From Cudoniella acicularis (Eukaryota; Ascomycota; Leotiomycetes; Helotiales; Helotiaceae), in the NCBI GenBank assembly GCA_013054445.1, contig JAAMPI010000437.1, forward strand, positions 1 to 37,808: 37,808 bases of DNA. The letters are read 5' to 3'. Below are positions 1 to 11,365 of this stretch, one piece after another. How positions within the stretch are numbered: position 1 is the stretch's first letter; the number at the start of each line of letters is the position of its first letter. A program made the position numbers and the translations under genes. The notes under the pieces were generated by a model, which was not told the DNA's origin, searched no databases, and saw nothing but the letters and a program-made list of their open reading frames with translations.

Positions 1-501
1 TCCATCCGCACCCACTACGGCCACCCTATCTTGACACACCCCCCCTTCTCCACCCACGTCCTGCGTCTTGTCCTCCTCTCTGGTCTGTCCCCGTCCCCGT
101 CTTTCTCAACTCTGCGCCCGCGCCCGCCCACAATCCAACCCACAGCACACTACAGCTTCCAGCCCTAGTCGCGAGCCTCCCGTATAAGACGCCCACCCCC
201 CTCGGCACATCTTCTCCTCCGTCTGCTGCCCCGTCATCACCAATTTTCGAGATCACTACTACTCCCGAACCACCCGCCTATACCCACGAAACTCAACTCA
301 ACACTCACCAAACCCGACTCCCGCCACGTTATTGAACAACCACTATAACGTTTATAATCAGTTCTATAGTCGCAACCACTATTCACCACAACAATTTTCT
401 CAGGACGATTTCGATTTTCGCTGACACCAGGGCACCCCGTCGTTTTCCCGGTACCATAAAAAAAAAAAAAAGTGTCCAACATTCGCTGCGGCGGCGATCA
501 C
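1..501 (+). promoter_or_regulatory. creA 5' leader, ATG-free and pyrimidine-rich
   Basis: I find no plus-strand ATG anywhere before the CreA start at 502. The stretch is C/T-rich, as fungal promoters and leaders often are, and contains a run of 14 A (458-471) only 30 nt before the start codon. A GTG at 472 is in frame with CreA and would add ten codons, but the ATG at 502 begins the expected conserved N-terminus, so I treat the GTG as untranslated. The transcription start and any leader intron cannot be placed from sequence alone. Confidence 0.6.
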
Positions 502-1785
502 ATGCAACGCGCATCGTCTGCAGTGGATTTTAACAGTCTGCTGAATCCACAGTCGACCTTGGAGAGGGATCAAGAAGCTGCCAGAAAGAAATTGGCCGAG
601 ATCCAACGCCAACGTCAGCAACAGGAAGCTGAAATGGCCGCCGTTAGTATGATGCCACCTATGATTGGGGGTCAACACGGGGAGGACAGACAGGATCTAC
701 CACGACCATACAAATGCCCGCTGTGCGATAAGGCCTTTCACCGTCTTGAGCATCAGACAAGACATATTCGCACACATACTGGAGAGAAACCCCATGCCTG
801 CCAGTTCCCGGGCTGCAGCAAGCGGTTTTCACGATCAGACGAACTCACTCGACACTCGAGAATACACAACAATCCCAACTCGAGAAGAAGTAACAAAACC
901 CAACACAATGTTCAACAGGGTGTTCAGGGCGGAATGGAACACGGCGTGGCCATGGCTACGATGATGCCACCACCAAAAAACAGCATGTCCAGATCAGCTC
1001 CAGCTTCAGCTGTTGGCTCACCAAATGTCTCTCCTCCACACTCATACGCCTCCTATGCTACAGTTGTCCCTTCGGGTTTGAACCCTTACGGTCGAAGTCT
1101 GGGTGGAAGCCCGAACAATGGTCAAAGTCTCGACATCAACCTCCTCGCCACAGCTGCTACACAAGTCGAGCGAGAAAGCACCTTGGCAACGCATCACCCA
1201 CACCACAACTCAAGACACCACCCCTACTACAGCCATAGCAGTCACAGCAGTAGAAATCACCTCCCTTCACTTTCAGCCTACGCCATGTCGAGATCCCACT
1301 CACACGAAGAGGATGATCACTACGCACATCGACATGCCAAACGTTCCCGACCCAATTCTCCCAACAGCACAGCTCCATCTTCCCCAACTTTCTCACACGA
1401 CTCTTTGTCTCCAACTCCAGACCACACCCCTCTCGCCACACCTGCTCATTCCCCACGCCTAAGACCTTACGGTGGTGGATATGACTTGCCTGGTATTCGG
1501 AATCTGTCGTTACAACATACACCCGCTCTTGCACCAATGGAACCTCAAAATCTCGACGGCCAATACCATGCCAGTGGCCAGACGACGTCAGTGCCACGAA
1601 GCGGCCTTACCATTAGCGATATCATGTCAAGAACGGACGGCACGCAGAGAAAACTACCAGTTCCGCAGGTACCAAAGGTGGCTGTACAAGATTTGTTAAC
1701 GACTGGCGAGAATGGCTTCAACTCAAGTGGACAAAGCAGTACCACAGGAAGCATTGCTGGAGGCGACTTGATGGATCGATTGTGA
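502..1785 (+). CDS. creA: Carbon catabolite repressor CreA/Cre1 (C2H2 zinc-finger transcription factor)
   Basis: This is a 427-residue intronless protein, the usual size for CreA, the nuclear DNA-binding repressor that shuts off alternative-carbon genes when glucose is present. The N-terminal [11 protein letters not shown] block matches the family start, which fixes the ATG at 502. Two C2H2 fingers lie at about residues 72-92 (C72, C75, H88, H92) and 100-122 (C100, C105, H118, H122), each with the spacing known for this family. A Ser/Pro-rich block at about 280-320 ([20 protein letters not shown]) and a C-terminal block at about 370-397 (ISDIMS...[17 protein letters not shown]) are CreA hallmarks. 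A Gln/Glu-rich, helix-prone segment (26-46) and a His-rich stretch (231-248) are less conserved. No frame break is seen. Assignment is very secure. Confidence 0.97.
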   Translation: MQRASSAVDFNSLLNPQSTLERDQEAARKKLAEIQRQRQQQEAEMAAVSMMPPMIGGQHGEDRQDLPRPYKCPLCDKAFHRLEHQTRHIRTHTGEKPHACQFPGCSKRFSRSDELTRHSRIHNNPNSRRSNKTQHNVQQGVQGGMEHGVAMATMMPPPKNSMSRSAPASAVGSPNVSPPHSYASYATVVPSGLNPYGRSLGGSPNNGQSLDINLLATAATQVERESTLATHHPHHNSRHHPYYSHSSHSSRNHLPSLSAYAMSRSHSHEEDDHYAHRHAKRSRPNSPNSTAPSSPTFSHDSLSPTPDHTPLATPAHSPRLRPYGGGYDLPGIRNLSLQHTPALAPMEPQNLDGQYHASGQTTSVPRSGLTISDIMSRTDGTQRKLPVPQVPKVAVQDLLTTGENGFNSSGQSSTTGSIAGGDLMDRL

Positions 1786-3440
1786 TTGAAGATGGAAATT
1801 GGACGAAAAACACGAATCATAGAAGAATATATAAGGATTGCCAGGCGGCATGGACTTGGGCGTTTTCGACTTTACGACGAAATCATACTACTCAATAATT
1901 CACTCGATGTCTGGTCTATATTCAACGGATATACTTGGACAAGATCACATCGAGATCTCCACTTTGCTTTCCCTCGGTACTTGCTTGCAAGTCGATCAAT
2001 GGAAATCTCGGACGACGGTGTACACATAGAATAGCGCGCGCAGTATAGACTTGCTTTTGTTTTTTTTTTATTTGCCTTCTTGGGGAGGTAATAGTTGGCA
2101 ACATTTTCATCGGATGATAATGTTACTTAACGGCTTTTACGACTCTTCTTTTTACTTCCTGGATCCTATCATATTGAGGGCATTCAAGGATGAACAATTT
2201 TTTTTGCTTTATTTTGCTTTGATTTGTTTCCTGTTACTTGAGCGTGTTCAATCAGTACTCATAGAAAGGTCTGGATGGACCTGGTTTTGGGTGGCTGAAT
2301 TCAAGTTTTTTATTGCACTGGTGCGTTGGTAACGGAATGGGATGGGTATGGAAATAGGATTAGGCTGGACGGATGGCGGGGTTCATCTGATCTGATCTGA
2401 CCTGTATGGGATGAACGGAGTATTTAGAGAGTGTGTGCGTGAGCAAGGCAAGCAAGCAGAGTGATCTATAAGATCAGAGTGCTGTGCAATTTTTGCTCGG
2501 AAAGAAAGATACTGAATACATCTGAATTGAAAACTATTACCAAGTCTATTCCGTGTGTGTTTTTTGCTTGTGATTTGAGGTTAGAATTTCACATTCACGG
2601 GTTTTGCAGCGTTTCTGTTTCTGGCATGTGATTTTTTGGGCTCTTTCGATCAGGTAAAGTTACCGAGGCTGGGCGAGTGAGAAAGAGTAAGTACTCGGAA
2701 CATGAGCTGTTGTCATTTAGGTTTTCATCGCGGGGTTGCCGTTTCACATATCAGTGTCAGACTGAGTCTGTCGGTCGGTCAGCTAATGCCTACTGGTAGT
2801 AGCTTTTCCTTTGACCTTTGGGTTTGAGGTTAAAGTTAAGCTTTAGGAGGCTTAATAAGTGGCGGGGTTGCTTGGTTACGTAGATAAGGTGTAGGGGAGA
2901 GGGAGAGGGGTACTGTGATAGATGGCTCTCGAGGAAGGGAAGAGTATGATTGATTTTGCCTAAGATTTTTCTTATCTAAATATTTGGTAGAGTTTAAGTT
3001 TGAGTTTAGCAAGTAATTTACTTGGTTAGGTCTTGGAATCCCTTGGCTGATTGAGTTAAGTTACTTGTTGGCAGCGAGTTGAATGATGCTTCCTTCTACA
3101 AGTGTTGGTAGCTGTGGCTTGTGGAGAGGAAAAGAAGGGGATGTTAGGGAGAGGGGAAGGGAGAGAGGAAGAGATGCAGGTTTCTGTTACTTTTACTACT
3201 ACCTTTTATTACTGTTTACCATTTACTATTTTGCTTTCTTTTCGGGTACCTTCTACATGTGCTTGCTTGTGCTTTCGGCGAGGGCGGAGAATAGGGGAAG
3301 TTTTTCTTTGTTGTTATTGTGGCGTGCCTTTGGTTGGCCCGGCTTGTTTGGTGGGTTGATGTTAAAGTGATTTGCTTTCACATGTCAACTTCTCTATTAG
3401 TTTACGAAAAATGAGGTGAGATGCGGTGAGGTAGGGGGTA
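1786..3440. other. creA 3' flank, no gene seen
   Basis: Downstream of the CreA stop there is T- and G-rich plus-strand sequence. Short open frames run a few dozen codons but show no domain, splice structure or conserved motif. The first several hundred bases are probably the creA 3' UTR, with T-rich tracts at 2050-2075 and 2199-2235. No tRNA or recognisable RNA was found. Confidence 0.5.
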
Positions 3441-3516
3441 CGAAGCTTCGAAAGCTTGGAGCTTAGGGTTTGAAGCTCGGAGCTTGGAGCTTCGGAGCTT
3501 GGAGCTTAGGAGCTTC
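3441..3516 (+). repeat. GGAGCTT-type imperfect tandem repeat
   Basis: About 75 bases are built from variants of GGAGCTT and GAAGCTT, giving repeated AAGCTT/AGCTT palindromic cores. The repeat is low-complexity and not protein-like. Because the unit is nearly self-complementary, the tract could fold back on itself. Confidence 0.75.
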
Positions 3517-3911
3517 CCCTCCTTACTGTGGCTATTGTACAGGACGGAGATGGGCGGAGACTCACTTAGGGTCTCTCATCCCTTTTTCCCCAGATATACG
3601 AGATAACAAGGAAGGGAAAAGCATTCCCTTTTTGCTCTTCCCTTTACACCCTCTGTTCCAGGCTCTCGAGATGTTGTTAGGACAGTATATTCATTCATTC
3701 ATCTATAATACTGCACAGTACACACCACATCGCTCCACCACCACCTCATCACTACAAACCCGTTACATTACAGAGGTGTACGAATAAACGACCTCGCAGC
3801 GGCTGAATCTGTACCTCGACTTCTTGCGGCACCCGGAAGAGGTGTGTATTATGTATGGGTGTGCTTAGGGTTTCTCATGCTAGTCCTTATGCCATCTATC
3901 CATCCGTACAC
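3517..3911. other. Intergenic, nothing recognised
   Basis: Mixed-composition sequence with short open frames and no recognisable motif lies between two simple repeats. Confidence 0.4.
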
Positions 3912-3951
3912 TGTATAGTATAGTATAGTATAGTATAGCATAGTATAGTAT
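3912..3951 (+). repeat. GTATA pentanucleotide microsatellite
   Basis: About eight copies of a TATAG/GTATA unit run in tandem with one interruption (TATAGCA near 3936-3942). This is a simple sequence repeat likely to vary in length between isolates. Confidence 0.85.
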
Positions 3952-4082
3952 GGCGTTTTCCGGGGTCAGGGGTAGCGGGAGGGGCAAGGGCAAGGGACGG
4001 GTATGTATGTGTGTCTCGATTGAGGGGACCGACGAACGCGAACGGACGAACGATTAATACCCTGTTGGCGAGGTACATGTAC

Positions 4083-4118
4083 AGGAAGGTAGGGAAGGTG
4101 AGGAAGGTGAGGTAGGTG
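4083..4118 (+). repeat. GGAAGGT-like short tandem repeat
   Basis: Four to five degenerate copies of GGAAGGT/GGTGA sit in a purine-rich tract. This is simple sequence with no coding signal. Confidence 0.55.
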
Positions 4119-4701
4119 GGCCGATCGAGTGGAGGAAGGAGGATGATGTGGAGATGGAGTTTGAGATTCGAGGAGCTAGGTTGTGCATGTATGTACAGAT
4201 TTCTCCAGGCTAGCTCTCACGGATCGCTATGATGAAGGACGGATATCAATTGAAGTTAAGATCAACTCAATCGACTCAATTGACCTCATCTTGCCACGAT
4301 GCAACAATTGCTCAATTGCTCAAGAACCCAATCAATGTAATCAACCGCGCCACGATCCCAAAAAAAAACATGCAATTCGCACCGATTCCATCGTCAATCA
4401 ATCATATAAAAAAGGCCCATTCATTTCTCTTTCGGTCCGCAAACACGGCTTTCTTACAATATGCTTCTCGATCCTTCGACGGATTTATTTATTCTGTAGT
4501 GGTGAAATAGCGGTAGCGACATTTCTGGCTACCTGGATACATACGTGGGCCCATTCAGTGTGGGGGAAAGAGTGGTAGCGAGCACGAAATACCCTGGGGG
4601 AAAGTTGCATATAGGCACTTGGTTCCGTGGCGTTCCGGGCGATAAGGCAGGGAGGGATTGTGGGACGATTGGTTACAGCCGGTGGGGGGAGGTGGAATAG
4701 G

Positions 4702-4741
4702 GTATGTATGTATGTATGTATCGTATGTATCGTATGTATGT
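4702..4741 (+). repeat. GTAT microsatellite with CGTAT interruptions
   Basis: The unit GTAT is repeated about nine times and broken twice by a C. Reading frames crossing it on the minus strand are low-complexity and not considered genes. Confidence 0.8.
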
Positions 4742-6650
4742 GTTGTGGAGGTAGGTTTGGTTGGAGATTATTGAGGGGAATGCTGTAGATGTGGAGTGAG
4801 GAGGGAGAGGCGGAGATGGCTTGGACCCTGAATATCTGTGCATTAGTGCGTGTGTGTGGAGCGAACTGTGTGGAGAATTATGTGTGGCGATAAAGGTTTT
4901 TGCTGGTTTGTTGTTGGTGGAGTTGGTGGAAGTTTGGATGGGTGTGAAGAAATGAGGGGATATTTGTGGGGAAGGAAGTGGAAGTTTGCATACATGTACA
5001 TATGCATCAGTCTTGTTGTATGTATATTTTATTAAGTGCTTATTCTCGATTGATCGACGAAAGAGAAAAATCAATTCTACCTTCTCTTTCTGCAATCATT
5101 GCCAGTGCATTTTTACGAACGGGGTCTTTTTCTACGTTGAGCTAAACCTGCATACACAAGAACCGTATACGGGCATACTATCCTTCACCCTGTAAATACA
5201 ATACCGATGCCATTATGCTGTGTTTTGCGTTTGCGGTTCGGCTTCGTTTTGCCGGGCAGAAAGTTTGGAGACGAGGAAGTGCGGATGTGGCGAGGTACTT
5301 GCTTGATGCAGTGTGGATATGGGATAGTTTGAGATGCTGAAGATGGAAAGAGAAGGTTCAAGGGTATGCGGATCGATCGAGGAATAATGTAACTTTGAAA
5401 ACAGTGAAAGAAAAGTCGGCTGGAGTTAGTGACTGGCTGAAAATGAAGGTAATGGTAGGTAGTGAGGTAAGGGAGTGCGTATTCGTATGCGTATGTAAAT
5501 GTTGTGTTTTACACTTGTGGTTAGATAGCTACTCTGTTCTTTTCCGGGGTAGGATACGTAGATAGCTTGCCTGGCAGCTATCGCAGTGGCGAGACTGCGT
5601 TGTTTTCATTATTCACTATCTTCGCAATCACGAAATAATCGCCCAAAGAAAAAAAATGCACATGCTGTGTTCAGACCTATTTGAACTTTGTCAGCCGGCC
5701 AAATGTGGCAGTTTCGGAAGATGCTTGCGAGAATCTCTCGTTTGAGAATCTGCATGGTAAAAAAAAGAAGGGTTTGCTTGCGAGTACAAAATGCTGTGTT
5801 CAACTATGCTTCGCTAAGAGTGGCGAGAACAGGTGGGGGAACTAGTTCTCGATGGAATAATTGAGGTGGGGGGGAAAAAGTTTTCTTGTGAGAGGATTCG
5901 AAGAAGAGAGTTACACGTAGAAATGAGGGGTCAATATGTTGTGACCCACGCTTCTGGCTACCGAGATATGCCGTACAGCTTTTGACGGCCCATTAGTTGT
6001 ATGATTAGCTTACCAAGGATACGGTTGAAGGGATAGATACAGTAGCTTTTAATAAGTGGAGTGATCGCCTGCGAAGCACTCCACATGGTGGAGAGTAGTG
6101 TACGGGGTAAGTGCTTTTATTCCCAAATACATGGAAGTGAGGGATATATATCTTCCGAGGCGGGAATCTCCTTTAAGTTGTTTTTTATGGGGAAGTTTTT
6201 TTCTTGATTCGGTTGATTTGATTAGTCGAAATTGAGTGCTGACGGGTCTAGAACAAGAGGTGCATCCGGAAAACGTGCGGTTTTAAGCCTGATTCGATGA
6301 CTGTGTAAGTGTGTGGAGATTCTTGGTATGGGTACTTCCTAGGCATAGATTGAAAAGGCTTCCTTTATGTTGTGTTCAACAATCTGCATGCTGTGCGCGA
6401 CTTTTTCTGGCTTATCGCCACCTGAAACCCGCAGAAGCGCATCAACCAGCACAAGGAACTTCAGCTTGTCAAGGGTGCTTCAAAAAAGGTTAAAAAATTG
6501 CCTCACTTTGAACTGGAGGGGTTTTCTTGATGTTGTGTTACTCCTCCTCCTCTCTGAGCTGTCCGTAATCCTTTTTAGCAACTTACCCGTGATATAAGGC
6601 AAGGTTACTCGGTTGGATTGACGTGCGAGCCGGGTTTTGCTTCGGTAGAG
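4742..6650. other. Intergenic, nothing recognised
   Basis: No domain, spliced gene or RNA could be supported here. The phrase TGCTGTGTTCA occurs twice (about 5662 and 5794) and a related TGTTGTGTTCAAC at about 6368, without a clear repeat unit around it. Open frames are short and start mostly at non-ATG codons. Confidence 0.4.
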
Positions 6651-6653
6651 CTC

Positions 6654-7776
6654 TGCCTAAATTGCTGGTGTGGATGGCTTGCATGTTCGTTAAGAGACTC
6701 GCTGCAGGGTTCCGAAGCCTGGGGGAAAAAGTATAAAATGTCCATGAATTTAATTGATTGATTATGCCAAGGGGAGGGGAGGCAAAAAAACGTGCGGAAG
6801 GAGAAGTGCCTAAAGCATTTTTCTCATTCAATCCCCCCCGCTTCATGCCTTGCAGCTGCAAGTATGCACGTTTTGACATTTCCCCTTTTTGTTACGGACG
6901 GATATCGTTGTTGAGTGGGAGTTCGATATCGCTCGGCAGATAACTGCCTAAAATTTTGCACTTTTCGTCTCCTAACTTGACGCGCAGAAAGTAATATCTT
7001 GTAATTATCGTACTGGCATCGAGATTTCTGCCAGTTGATAGGAAGAATGCTAACCCTGTGTGCTGGCTCGGCATTGAAGTGCCTAAAGCCATTGGAGGCC
7101 TAGATTGATGCTTGCATTTGTGGAGTGGTTTTTTACGACAAGCGCATACGCTGAGAAAATTTAGATATTCTTAATTCTTACGAGAATGGTGCTGTCAATC
7201 GGTGTTTCTTAGCTTGCATTCAAGACCAATTGATGAAATAAAGCTTTCTTTTTTGTAACCCCAAATTTTGTAAATTAATGGCCGACTCTATAAGATGGTT
7301 TTGCCAATTAAGTTCAATTGATAGGAAGAATGCTATTACTATGAATTCTTATCTATACTTCGGTACTTTTGCTGCCTAAAACTCCACGCGCTTTCTTGCT
7401 TGTTGCAGATCATATCTCTACATATTAAACTCTCAGCCTTTCATTAACTTCAAACCCCTTTCCCCCTCATCCACCAACCTTCGACCTCAACTGCGCCACG
7501 CCTCACATTGGGGTCGAAAACAAGTGTGAGGAGTGGAAAACCAATTGCCTAAGAACGATATTCTTTCCAATTAAATAAAGTCATGATTAATAATAAATTG
7601 TTCATGCAGTACTCCACAGCGATGTCGCCGCTGAACCGAAACCAGGAACCATAGACGAGGAAATCTTGGCTCGTAAGACACCTGTGCGTATGCAGCCGAA
7701 GAGAAATGTACATTATATAAAGTACATATATATACCCATAACCTCTATATTTTGCACATCCATCAATATGCCTAAG
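6654..7776 (+). repeat. Cluster of TGCCTAA heptamers in non-coding DNA
   Basis: The heptamer TGCCTAA occurs seven times on the plus strand at 6654, 6807, 6945, 7080, 7373, 7546 and 7769; five copies are followed by A. Elsewhere on this strand I noticed it only sporadically (for example 2958 and 13349). Spacing is 153, 138, 135, 293, 173 and 223 bases. A separate direct repeat, TTGATAGGAAGAATGCTA, occurs at 7035-7052 and 7318-7335. Flanks of the heptamers do not align well, so this is not a plain tandem array. No function is known to me. Confidence 0.55.
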
Positions 7777-9849
7777 CTGCTTTTAGATGGAAGGTACTGT
7801 AAGGAGATAGGTTGATCGGCACAACGGGTGTGTTACCAGGTGAATCGGTCGCGTGTCGATGTCGCAGTGCGTGTCCCGATTGTTCGTTGCAAGTGATGAG
7901 ATTCAGGCCTGGCCCCGTTCCAAAATGCATATTCCCTTTGCCGCATTAGCATTGAACAGCCCCTCCAGGAGTCCAAGCTCGCAAATTTGCATGAGTACTG
8001 TACCTTATTTGGACCTCACTCATTCCTTCTCGACTACTACGCGAGGGTCAGACAAGTGGCTGATGAGACGACTATTAGCCGCTGGGAATATGGGTGTTGA
8101 TATATACGGGTAGGAAGTCACTATAGGTAGATGTGTAGATTACAGGTACTGAGGCTATACGGAGTCATTGAATAATGTATTTTTGTATCCTCCCGTCCCA
8201 TGCCCTATCATCCCGTGAGTAGCGTCGCTTTGGTTATGTGGATGAAGCAGAAGCAGGTGATTTTGGCAGCGAGCTGTCGGACGGACTGGCTTTGTCTTCG
8301 CTTGGAAGAATTCCACAGCGCTGCAAAGAAAAAAAAATCTTTCTCCGTTGCTTCGTATCGCAAATTGCAGATGTCGTGACAGGTTGGTTTTTATTGAGGC
8401 GGGATGGAGAAAACACACAAATCGGCGTGTTGAATGATAAAAGGTGGAGAGGCATGAAAAAGGGGGGATGAGGCTGAATCCTAGAGGTTTGGTTGGTTGC
8501 TCACTCGCGGGGTTGTGAAGGCCGGCCGCGAATGGGATTTTGACGATCTTTTCAGAGTTCATTAGTAAGGAGGTCGTAGATGAATAAGGAAAGCATCTCG
8601 GAGCCCGGAAGGACGAGGACTAGGTATGGGAAGGGAAGGAGGGTCGTCGATCAGCATGTCATGGTCCGGAACTCGGAAGATGATTAATTGACATAGACGA
8701 GGAGCATGATGATTGGGGGGGGTGAGGCAGGAAATGTGTGGGCAACCCGGTAGAGGGGAATCGAAAAAGAGGGGGACGGTGGGGATGGGAACGTGGTAAG
8801 GAGGAGGCGGCGGATGTTGTGTTCTTTGACGCCCGGAGGTGGCACAGATCCAACGTGGAGTATATTTGCATAGCATTGTGGCGAATTGTTGCTTTGTAAT
8901 TTTTAATTTGTCGGACGAGGAAGGAGTTCATTGTTTGCGGTGTGTTATTATCAAGATATAATAAAGTGGTCATGGTGATATTGAGTAATAAGGTTAATGG
9001 AAAAAGTGAAGGCTGGCCCGGTTGCCTGCTTCGACCAGGGAATAGTGCGAAGAGAGGGATCATGACAGTTCGCAGATAAGTGCAGAAAATCTAGTATGTT
9101 TTTCAAGGTCTCATTTTGAAGTTGTTTATGGTCCAGTCGTTCTCACCGAAATCCAGAAGGTTTAGAGGTTGGTAGCTAAGCTACGAGACTTGCACCTGTC
9201 TTGAAAGGTGACACAGCTTGTGTCTCTTCATCTTGATGTTCGTTATTTCCGGCGCTAGAGACTTAAATAAGTTGTGCTCGGCTTCCCCGAAGTAGACTCA
9301 GTAGATTTTATTGCGCGGCTCTGTAAATTGTACACGAGGAGAACCTGGACAATCTCCTTAGACGCCATGAACACAGCATCAAAGTCAAGCTCAAATCCAA
9401 ATTCAAATAAAACATCAAAATATCTAAGTTCACGTAAGAATACCCTGGACTCCCAACAGAATGACATTTGGCAAGATAAAGTAAATCAAATATAATATAA
9501 ATTACTTCCCGCTCCAGTTCGTCATTATCACACCCTTCATCGAGATTCTTGCATGCCAAGAGAAGTCCACGCACTCGCGCCCATACAATTATATTGTTTC
9601 AAAAGGGGTACCAGATTCACGAACTTTTGGTAAAGAGAGGGGAAGCTTCCATCCACCATTCTTGTTTCTATACTTAAGTGTGTGTGCATCAGTCAGCGAT
9701 TCATTGGCCGAGAACTTGCATGGGCCACACACAATTTGTTCAACAAAGAAGGAGCTTGGGGGCAAGGGAAAATTAACATAAAAAATGCAGAAGGTCGTCA
9801 TTGAGGTTCCTGTATTGTAATTTACCGTTTAAAGCCATATATTACAGCC
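7777..9849. other. Intergenic, no gene supported
   Basis: The segment 8562-8876 is strongly G-rich on the plus strand, that is C/T-rich on the minus strand. This is the bias seen in fungal promoters and leaders, but no convincing coding start follows it on the minus strand. A small hairpin (GACACA/TGTGTC, 9210-9224) is visible. Remaining open frames are short and family-less. Confidence 0.4.
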
Positions 9850-9992
9850 ATGAGTGATCCTCCCGTAGTGCAGAAGCCACGCCTTCCTAAATGGGCAACG
9901 GGAGTTCGTTAGAAATGCCGTATGGGCTGCACGCAATGTGACATACGAGTTTCATCTTCGAATCCTGATATATACCCCTCATTCAGATATTG
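9850..9992 (+). pseudogene. Possible decayed Zn2Cys6 DNA-binding fragment
   Basis: Reading from ATG 9850, twenty residues are followed by an in-frame TAG (9910-9912), then KCRMGCTQCDIRV. The latter resembles the start of a fungal Zn2Cys6 cluster (R-x-GC-x2-C-x-IR-x-V). The third cysteine position is replaced by serine, the rest of the cluster is not recognisable, and the frame closes at about 9990. The resemblance is short and could be chance; no middle-homology domain was found downstream. I offer it only as a candidate relic. Confidence 0.22.
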
Positions 9993-11282
9993 AGAGCATT
10001 CAATGATTTATTAGTGAAACGAATGAAAAGAGCAGGTAGAAGATTCGGGAAGATATTCGGAAATAGTTACCGACCCGTACAGGCGTTGGAACGGGATGGG
10101 TGCTTCCAACCTTGTAAGAAAGGAACAATGCTCGGTAGTATCATCCACACAGGATATTAGAATCCATCCTCAATTCTGTCTCTGCAGATAGATAAGCTTG
10201 ATACACTCCTGCCTTAGCTGCTGACACCCTTGGCACTTCGGTGGGCGAACCGAGCTGTTTCTCCCAACTAAGTCAACTTCAAAGCCAGACATTACGAATG
10301 GGACGGTGTAAGAACGCCATGCATCGGTTTTCAGATGCTGCTAAGGAACTTAATCTCACAGAGTGCTTTAGCTCAAACTCAACTGAATTGGCAAAGACTG
10401 TTTGCGGGACTACTAAAATAATCGTAGTACTAAATCAACAAAATCCGAAGTATTTTTTGAACTCATTTTTGAGGAGGCCTTACTCCGCAGCACGCTTTGG
10501 TAACTACCAGGGAAAGGAAAGTACTGGTACTGGGTCTCGCCCCGAGCGTGTCGGGTCGGAAAAAGGATTGGGGAAGCAATTTAATTGCTGCAATCAATCT
10601 TGCCTGACCGGCGCTAATTATAAGCGTGTACAGAATGCTCACCGAAACGTCGTCATTGTCGCATTCTTCCTATCTCGATCCGCTATCTCCCCCCTATCAA
10701 GACCTACCTCCACGTGTCACCGTTGCTTCTTTCGATCCGGCGCCCCTTTTATTGGAGGACATTCTCAATCTTTTGTTTTCAGTCGGCGATCGAATCCATT
10801 TTGCTTCTTTTTGATAATGCGGAGGGAGTCAAAGGACTCACCGAGTTGGGACTAAGCCGCGATGATGCGATGTGAACACACGAGACGATGTGGGAAGACG
10901 ACGGTAGGATCCGAGAGGATTATTGGGGTCAGTTTATCAGCGTCGCAATGATAAGGTATCATCACCAGGTGGTGTCTCAGAATGTAATCCAACAAGGAAA
11001 TGTTTATTCTTAGTGCATCTGGAGGATTACTCGGTGTGGAGCATCTTGGCAGTGATGGTTGGGGTCCGTCCTGCCGTCTGAGGGGTTCCCCGTATTTTCT
11101 GCCCTGTAGCTTACCCCACGTTTGCGGGGAACATCGTAGCTACTATACGATACCAACGGGACTTGCTATAGCCCTAAGGTTAAAGAAAATATCGAGCGAG
11201 AGAAGAAGCGAGATCAAGCCTACTACTATTTTAATTCTCTAGTCAACTTGAGCACTTGTCGGCTCAAAATTGCGTGCTGGAG
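9993..11282. other. Intergenic, no gene supported
   Basis: The longest frame, about 185 codons from the ATG at 10298 to 10855 on the plus strand, has no family resemblance and an unconvincing composition, and it overlaps other open frames. I find no splice structure that would turn it into a recognisable protein. Confidence 0.35.
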
Positions 11283-11285
11283 CTG

Positions 11286-11351
11286 CCGCCATGGGCAAGC
11301 TCTTGCCCAGCGGTATGCGGTGCTCAAAGGAAGGTGAGATAATAATCTCAC
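11286..11351 (+). other. Two adjacent hairpins (candidate structured RNA or regulatory DNA)
   Basis: Hairpin 1 has the perfect stem GGGCAAG/CTTGCCC (11293-11299 with 11302-11308), extended through CCGC/GCGG (11286-11289 with 11310-11313) with a small bulge. Hairpin 2 has the perfect stem GTGAGAT/ATCTCAC (11334-11340 with 11345-11351) and a four-base loop, flanked by AAGGAA and TTCCTT arms. No known RNA family is recognised and no adjacent gene explains them. Confidence 0.45.
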
Positions 11352-11365
11352 GTCATTACTTCCTT

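Noticed and set aside
472..501. In-frame GTG start extending CreA by ten codons
   Set aside because: The conserved CreA N-terminus begins at ATG 502, the extension has no family match, and GTG is rarely used in nuclear genes.
4673..5095. 140-codon minus-strand frame
   Set aside because: It is opened by the GTAT microsatellite, which reads as YI/RY repeats; no coding signal lies outside it.
8155..8876. Minus-strand frames of 104-135 codons
   Set aside because: They fall in a strand-biased C/T-rich tract, have Pro/His-rich composition and no family resemblance, and overlap other open frames.
10241..10855. 204-codon plus-strand frame
   Set aside because: It begins with GTG, shows no motif or plausible composition, and a competing frame is open across part of it.
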